Below, one piece after another: positions 6,952 through 11,461 of a stretch of 11,461 bases of DNA. A program made the position numbers and the translations under genes. The stretch is from an uncultured Flavobacterium sp. (GTDB lineage Bacteria > Bacteroidota > Bacteroidia > Flavobacteriales > Flavobacteriaceae). The notes under the pieces were generated by a model. The model saw nothing but the letters and a program-made list of their open reading frames with translations. It was not told the origin of the DNA and searched no databases. Every line of letters begins with the position of its first letter. The stretch's first letter is position 1. Where the stretch lies: the NCBI RefSeq assembly GCF_946479975.1, contig NZ_CAMLIX010000168.1, forward strand, positions 1 through 11,461. The letters run 5' to 3'.

Positions 6952-8796
6952 TTATTGACCGTAGCCATCATTTTGCGTAAGCTGTGGGGCTTTGTTTCTT
7001 TCTACTTGAGGAATTGGCCATAAATAGAATTTGTCATTCCAGTTGTTAGGTCTGTCTGCATCTCTTTGACGTAATTTGCTGCCATATGCACCATAAAGAG
7101 CCAAGTCGTTCAAATCTCTTTGTGAACCTGCTGCGCCATACGTTGGAACCATGTCCGCAGTCACTTGTGTATAACCATCAGGATATGTATTTGTAGCAGC
7201 ATTTACTCCAGTCGCAACTGGGAAACCATATGTTTTTTCAGCATTTTCTAACGCTCCTGTCCTCCATCTTCTCATATCGAAGAAGTGCAGACCTGCTTCT
7301 CTGATAAGTTCTACTTTACGCTCTCTACGAACCAATTGTCTTAATTTTGCCTGATCTGCAAGTGTCGTAGCTGGCATATTGACTCTCGCTCTTACCTCAT
7401 TGATAGCACCTGTTACTGTACCATCAATTTGATTCAATTCGATTTTTGCTTCTGCGTACATCAACAAGATTTCAGCATAACGCATCATTAAAATATTGTA
7501 TGAAGGCTCCGAAACAATTTCGTCATTGAAATAATTGTATTTTCTCCATAAATATCCAACACCACTCTGAATGTAGCCATACTGTGCCACAGATCCAGTA
7601 TAATCTAAATTTGAAATTGATGTCGAATTGTTTGCCGCATCAAATGATAGAGTTGTCGGCTTATACAATTCCATAATAATGTTCAACTTAACTCCTCCGT
7701 TGTTAGAGATAATATTTGATTTATGCGTATAAATAGACATTTTTAAACGAGGATCTCTGTTTGCAAAAGGATTTTTTGGATCGTATCCAGAACCTGGCTC
7801 ATCAATTCTTTTTCCGTTTGACATCTCAAAAGTATCCACTAATAATTGTGTTGGGAATCTTCCAGATTGTCCTCCAACCGTTCTAGCCATTTCTCCAAAA
7901 GACTGGTAATGTGTCTTTTTTGAAGCTTGGTCAGAATAAGAAAGTGCAAAAATATTTTCTCGTTTTGCTGGTCCGGTAAGCTGTCCTGCTCTTGTAAACA
8001 GATCATCAAAATTTGGTGCTAAGCCTCTTCCAGATTCTTGAATAATTCTTCTTGAAGTCTGTGCTGCAACGTCAAAATAATAAGCCGCTTTTGCTGCATC
8101 TTTTGTTCCTTTTTGCCCAAAACCTTCCTTGCACCAAGATCCAGCGTACAAAGCAATTCTAGCTTTTAGACCCAAAGCATAAGATTTGTCTGCACGACCA
8201 AGTTCTGTAGCTTGCCAAGGCAATTGTGTACTAGCCTCTTCAAGATCATTCAATAAATAATCAACAATTTCCATCCAAGGTTTTCTTGTTGCGCTTTTTT
8301 GTTCTTCTGGCGTAACCGATTTTGTAAAAAAAGGAACATCTCCATATAAAGAAATCAAGTAATGGTAATGTGTCGCTCTGATTACCTTATTTTCTGCTAC
8401 ATATTGTTTTGCTTTATCGCTCAAACCATCAAGATAAGGTGCAGAACCTTCAATAACCGTGTTTGCTCTTGCAACTCCTTTATAAAAGTTGGCCCATTGC
8501 GCCTCTACGATAAAGTTGTTTTCCAAGTTTACGTTGTTCACTCCAATCGAACTGTTGTCAGCTCTTTCGATTCCCATAGGCGTGTACATGTCATACAGCG
8601 TGAAAAACGGCAATTGGCTGCTTTCCATATATAAACCCTGGTAAGAACCGTTTGTACCTTGTTTAATCGCTGCTTCGTTGTTGTAAAAATTTGAGGATAA
8701 ATAATCACTCAAAGGCTCTTTGTCTATATAGTCTTCACAAGATCCTAGCCCAACGATAAGGCTTAATCCTAAAACTGTTTTCTTAATTAAATTCAT
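6952..8796 (-). CDS. SusD-type surface glycan-binding lipoprotein (RagB/SusD family)
   Basis: Cell-surface lipoprotein that partners SusC and helps capture the glycan. The 614 residues begin with a lipoprotein signal whose lipobox is LGSC, with Cys20 as the lipidation site; EDYIDKEP follows, with acidic residues close to the cysteine as in surface-exported lipoproteins of this phylum. Family signs include the N-terminal helical part (NFYNNEAAIKQGTNGSYQGL), ENKVIRATHYHYLISLYGDV at about 135-154, MMRYAEILLMYAEAKIELN at about 437-455, RRERKVELIREAGLHFFDMR at 490-509, and the C-terminal YLWPIPQVERNKAPQLTQND at 591-610. The length is normal for the family. The start follows the SusC stop by four bases (TAACAAGATG), so the two are cotranscribed and probably translationally linked. 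A 28-base gap follows before the next lipoprotein gene. Family assignment is secure; the ligand is not readable. Confidence 0.96.
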   Translation of the reverse strand: MNLIKKTVLGLSLIVGLGSCEDYIDKEPLSDYLSSNFYNNEAAIKQGTNGSYQGLYMESSQLPFFTLYDMYTPMGIERADNSSIGVNNVNLENNFIVEAQWANFYKGVARANTVIEGSAPYLDGLSDKAKQYVAENKVIRATHYHYLISLYGDVPFFTKSVTPEEQKSATRKPWMEIVDYLLNDLEEASTQLPWQATELGRADKSYALGLKARIALYAGSWCKEGFGQKGTKDAAKAAYYFDVAAQTSRRIIQESGRGLAPNFDDLFTRAGQLTGPAKRENIFALSYSDQASKKTHYQSFGEMARTVGGQSGRFPTQLLVDTFEMSNGKRIDEPGSGYDPKNPFANRDPRLKMSIYTHKSNIISNNGGVKLNIIMELYKPTTLSFDAANNSTSISNLDYTGSVAQYGYIQSGVGYLWRKYNYFNDEIVSEPSYNILMMRYAEILLMYAEAKIELNQIDGTVTGAINEVRARVNMPATTLADQAKLRQLVRRERKVELIREAGLHFFDMRRWRTGALENAEKTYGFPVATGVNAATNTYPDGYTQVTADMVPTYGAAGSQRDLNDLALYGAYGSKLRQRDADRPNNWNDKFYLWPIPQVERNKAPQLTQNDGYGQ

Positions 8797-8800
8797 CTTG

Positions 8801-11461
8801 TTAAAATTTTAAGTTAGCACCTACTGTTACCGTCTGCATGATTGGGTAAAACTCTCCTCCTAAATTTCCTCCGTAGCTTACCTCTGGATCATATCCTGGG
8901 AAGAAATGACTCAAAGTCCATAAGTTTTGTCCGCTTACATAAAGGCGAAGACCATCAATATGAGCTTTTTCTAAAAATGTTTTTGGAAGACTATATCCTA
9001 AAACAATATTTTTCAATCTTAGGTAAGCTCCGTTTTTAACCCATTTGTCTGATGCAACAAAGTTGTCAGCAGAATTTGCTTCTGGAACTAAAATTGGATA
9101 AGCTGCATCTTGATTTTCTGGTGTCCATGAATCTACTTGATGTGCAAATAAGTTTGATCCGTTAAAGAATGGTCGTACTCCAATTCCGCTCATCAATACT
9201 TTGCGTTCTCCAACGCCTTGGAAGAAACAAGTAAGGTCAAAGTTTTTATAACTTGCTGTAAGGTTAACGCCATATTCATAGTGTGGGAATGGATCTCCTA
9301 AATATACTTTGTCATTTTCTGTAATTAGCGTTGGATTTGCTCCCGTTGGATCCATCTTAACATACTTCACATAACCTGGTTTTGTTGCATTAGATAATTT
9401 TGGAGAATTTGCTACATCGGCAGCATCTACGTAATATCCGTCTGTTTTATAGCCCCAGATTCCACCATTAGGATATCCCACAGTAACTGATCTGTCTGAG
9501 TTTGGTCCGTATAATTTTGTAATCTCATTTTCATTGTTGCTCAAATTACCTGTAATGCTGTAATTAAAATCTCCAATATGATCTTTGTAAGTAAGACTAA
9601 CCTCCCAACCTTTATTCTGCATATCACCAGCATTGCTGTAGGTTGCATTAAGACCCGTATAATACGTTACCGGATAAACCAAAAGCATATCATAAACGTC
9701 TTTTATGTAATAATCAAACGTTGCAGAAAGTTTTCTGTTGAAGAAGGTTGCATCAAGACCAAAATCGATTTGTTTTGATTTCTCCCAAGTAATATTAGGA
9801 TTAGACAATGTAGTTTGCGCCACACCTTGTGCCAATTGTTTATCAAGCCAATAGCTGTATCCAGGCTGGATAGTTGATGCATAAGGATAGTTTCCAATAT
9901 CTTGATTTCCTAAAGTTCCTACAGATGCTCTAAGCTTAAAATCACTTACGTAATCCAATATTGGCTCCATAAATTTCTCTTTGCTAACCATCCATCCGGC
10001 AGAAAAAGATGGGAAGAATCCCCAACGTTGCCCTTCGCTGAATCTAGAAGAACCATCATAACGGCCTGTTGCTTCAAAGAGATATTTTCCGGCAAAATCG
10101 TAATTAAATCTTCCGTAAAAAGAAGACATCGCCCATTCTGTTGCTCCACCCGTTGCCGATGCTGTCGCTCCGTCTCCGTTTACTAGATAATACCTTTCCA
10201 AGTCAAAACCGTTTTTGCTGGCGCTGATATCTTTAAGAATATTATTTTCGCTTTGAGTTCCAGCCATAATTTTAAAATCATGTTCACCAAAAGCTTTAGT
10301 ATAAGAAGCCTGCGCTCTGAAATAATTGCGAACATTTGCGCTGTAAGCTTCTGTAACACCATCCCTAGCAGGGTAATAGCCTTGCACCACACCTTTTAAT
10401 GAAGTCAAATATGGAGTTGTAATAAACGTTCCTCTATTTTCTGTTTTTCTATAACTGTATTGCGCTAATAATTCTAATCCCTCTTTTGGAGTAGCAATCA
10501 AAGTAGCGTTTAACAAAATTTCAGGCCTTTCAATAGTTTGGCTTCCTGATGCTTCTGCATTTGCCACAGGATTGTCGCCATTTTTACCATATCCCCAGTT
10601 GCCATCGATTTCTTTGACTGCAGAAAGTGTTGGCAGCATATACAATGCTTTGTTTATAATTCCTTTTGGAGATGAAATTCCCGGCGTAACCTGAGTAGAA
10701 GTTCTATAAGAAATTTCATTGTTTAATTTCAACCATTCGTTGATCTTCGCATCCGTATTTAATCTGACATTGATTCTTTTGAAATTATTGTTTTCAATCA
10801 AACCATCTTGCTTAAGAGATGTCAATGCACCAAAATATTTAATGTCTTTTCCTCCTCCAGACAATGATATATTGTTATTGGTCATAATAGCACTCTTTTT
10901 GATAGTGGCATCTTTCCAATCAGTATCATATCTGTTCCAGTTGTCTGGTTTGTAAGCTCTCTGATCAGCAATCATTTGCTCTCTTGCCGCTCTCTGGTCG
11001 GCAGGAATAGTTACTCCGGCATTATCCAAAGAATTCAATTCTGCTTGAAGATAATCTGCAGCTTTTAAAACAACAGGCATGTTTGTAGGCGATTGGATCG
11101 AAGTATAAGCATCAAGGCTTACTTTCATTTTCCCATCTTTTCCCCTTTTTGTGGTAATCAAGATTACTCCGTTCGAAGCTCTTGACCCATAAATAGAAGC
11201 TGAAGCGGCATCTTTAAGAACAGAAACATTTTCAACCGTATTCATATCTACCTGATTGATATCCATTTCGATACCATCTACCAATACTAACGGAAATGTG
11301 CTTGAGTTGACAGAACCAATACCTCTAATTCTGATATTAGATCCATCGCTTCCCGGCTCTCCAGAAGTCTGCTGTACCGTAACACCTGCAATAGTTCCCT
11401 GCAGTCCTGTTGATAATGAAGCAACTGCTCTTTTGTTTAGATCAGCACCTTTTACAATCCC
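8801..11461 (-). CDS. SusC-type TonB-dependent outer-membrane transporter (5' end missing)
   Basis: Outer-membrane barrel that would import glycan fragments with TonB energy, with its SusD partner as lid. The open frame runs 886 codons from the window edge with no stop, so the start lies outside. The visible part begins inside the plug domain: I read LQGTIAGVTVQQTSGEPGSD, then an IRIRG segment, LVLVDGI, and SIYGSRASNGVILITTKRG, all typical of SusC plugs. The rest is barrel, including a SVGTLGNQDIGNYPYAS stretch, and it ends in phenylalanine (TVTVGANLKF), as expected for a barrel assembly signal. SusC proteins usually have about 1000 residues, so the signal peptide, the carboxypeptidase-regulatory-like domain and the first part of the plug are probably missing here. 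A TTG codon at 11284 can be misread as a start, but it falls inside the conserved LVLVDGI motif. The stop is four bases before the SusD start. Glycan specificity cannot be read from the sequence. Confidence 0.96.
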   Translation of the reverse strand, partial: GIVKGADLNKRAVASLSTGLQGTIAGVTVQQTSGEPGSDGSNIRIRGIGSVNSSTFPLVLVDGIEMDINQVDMNTVENVSVLKDAASASIYGSRASNGVILITTKRGKDGKMKVSLDAYTSIQSPTNMPVVLKAADYLQAELNSLDNAGVTIPADQRAAREQMIADQRAYKPDNWNRYDTDWKDATIKKSAIMTNNNISLSGGGKDIKYFGALTSLKQDGLIENNNFKRINVRLNTDAKINEWLKLNNEISYRTSTQVTPGISSPKGIINKALYMLPTLSAVKEIDGNWGYGKNGDNPVANAEASGSQTIERPEILLNATLIATPKEGLELLAQYSYRKTENRGTFITTPYLTSLKGVVQGYYPARDGVTEAYSANVRNYFRAQASYTKAFGEHDFKIMAGTQSENNILKDISASKNGFDLERYYLVNGDGATASATGGATEWAMSSFYGRFNYDFAGKYLFEATGRYDGSSRFSEGQRWGFFPSFSAGWMVSKEKFMEPILDYVSDFKLRASVGTLGNQDIGNYPYASTIQPGYSYWLDKQLAQGVAQTTLSNPNITWEKSKQIDFGLDATFFNRKLSATFDYYIKDVYDMLLVYPVTYYTGLNATYSNAGDMQNKGWEVSLTYKDHIGDFNYSITGNLSNNENEITKLYGPNSDRSVTVGYPNGGIWGYKTDGYYVDAADVANSPKLSNATKPGYVKYVKMDPTGANPTLITENDKVYLGDPFPHYEYGVNLTASYKNFDLTCFFQGVGERKVLMSGIGVRPFFNGSNLFAHQVDSWTPENQDAAYPILVPEANSADNFVASDKWVKNGAYLRLKNIVLGYSLPKTFLEKAHIDGLRLYVSGQNLWTLSHFFPGYDPEVSYGGNLGGEFYPIMQTVTVGANLKF

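Noticed and set aside
11282..11284. TTG codon as a possible SusC start.
   Set aside because: The frame stays open to the window edge and encodes the conserved plug sequence upstream (LQGTIAGV, IRIRG). The TTG is the last leucine of a PLVLVDGI motif, not a start.

Overview
The window reads as part of a polysaccharide utilisation locus (PUL) of a Bacteroidota bacterium, most likely Flavobacterium or a close relative. The evidence is a SusC/SusD pair, lipoproteins with acidic residues just after the lipidated cysteine, AT-rich DNA, A-rich leaders without a clear Shine-Dalgarno sequence, and compact same-strand packing. The genus is an inference from style, not from a marker gene.

All seven genes lie on the minus strand, so transcription runs from high to low coordinates. 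In order they are: a SusC-type TonB-dependent transporter cut by the window edge (11461-8801); a SusD-type lipoprotein (8796-6952); a lipoprotein with three N-terminal Ig-like repeats and a propeller-like C-terminal half, probably a glycan-binding protein (6923-5097); a GHL10-type glycosidase-like lipoprotein (5043-3913); an exported L,D-transpeptidase-fold protein (3836-2607); a GH92 alpha-mannosidase (2607-367); and the N-terminal part of a GH20 beta-N-acetylhexosaminidase cut by the other edge (346-1). No intergenic gap exceeds 76 bases, and I see no RNA gene, mobile element or CRISPR array.

GH92 plus GH20 points to a mannose- and N-acetylhexosamine-containing glycan such as an N-glycan. 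In the inferred model, the SusD protein and the repeat-containing lipoprotein capture glycan at the cell surface, and the GHL10 protein may cut it there. SusC imports the fragments, and GH92 and GH20 remove mannose and N-acetylhexosamine in the periplasm.

Two parts do not fit a textbook N-glycan PUL. The GHL10 protein belongs to a superfamily whose known E. coli member (DigH/YddW) acts on peptidoglycan strands. The L,D-transpeptidase-fold protein has an altered active-site motif and is apparently translationally coupled to GH92. Two intergenic hairpins, after the binding-protein gene and after the GHL10 gene, suggest stepped expression. The second one falls at the boundary between the surface-type and periplasm-type genes.
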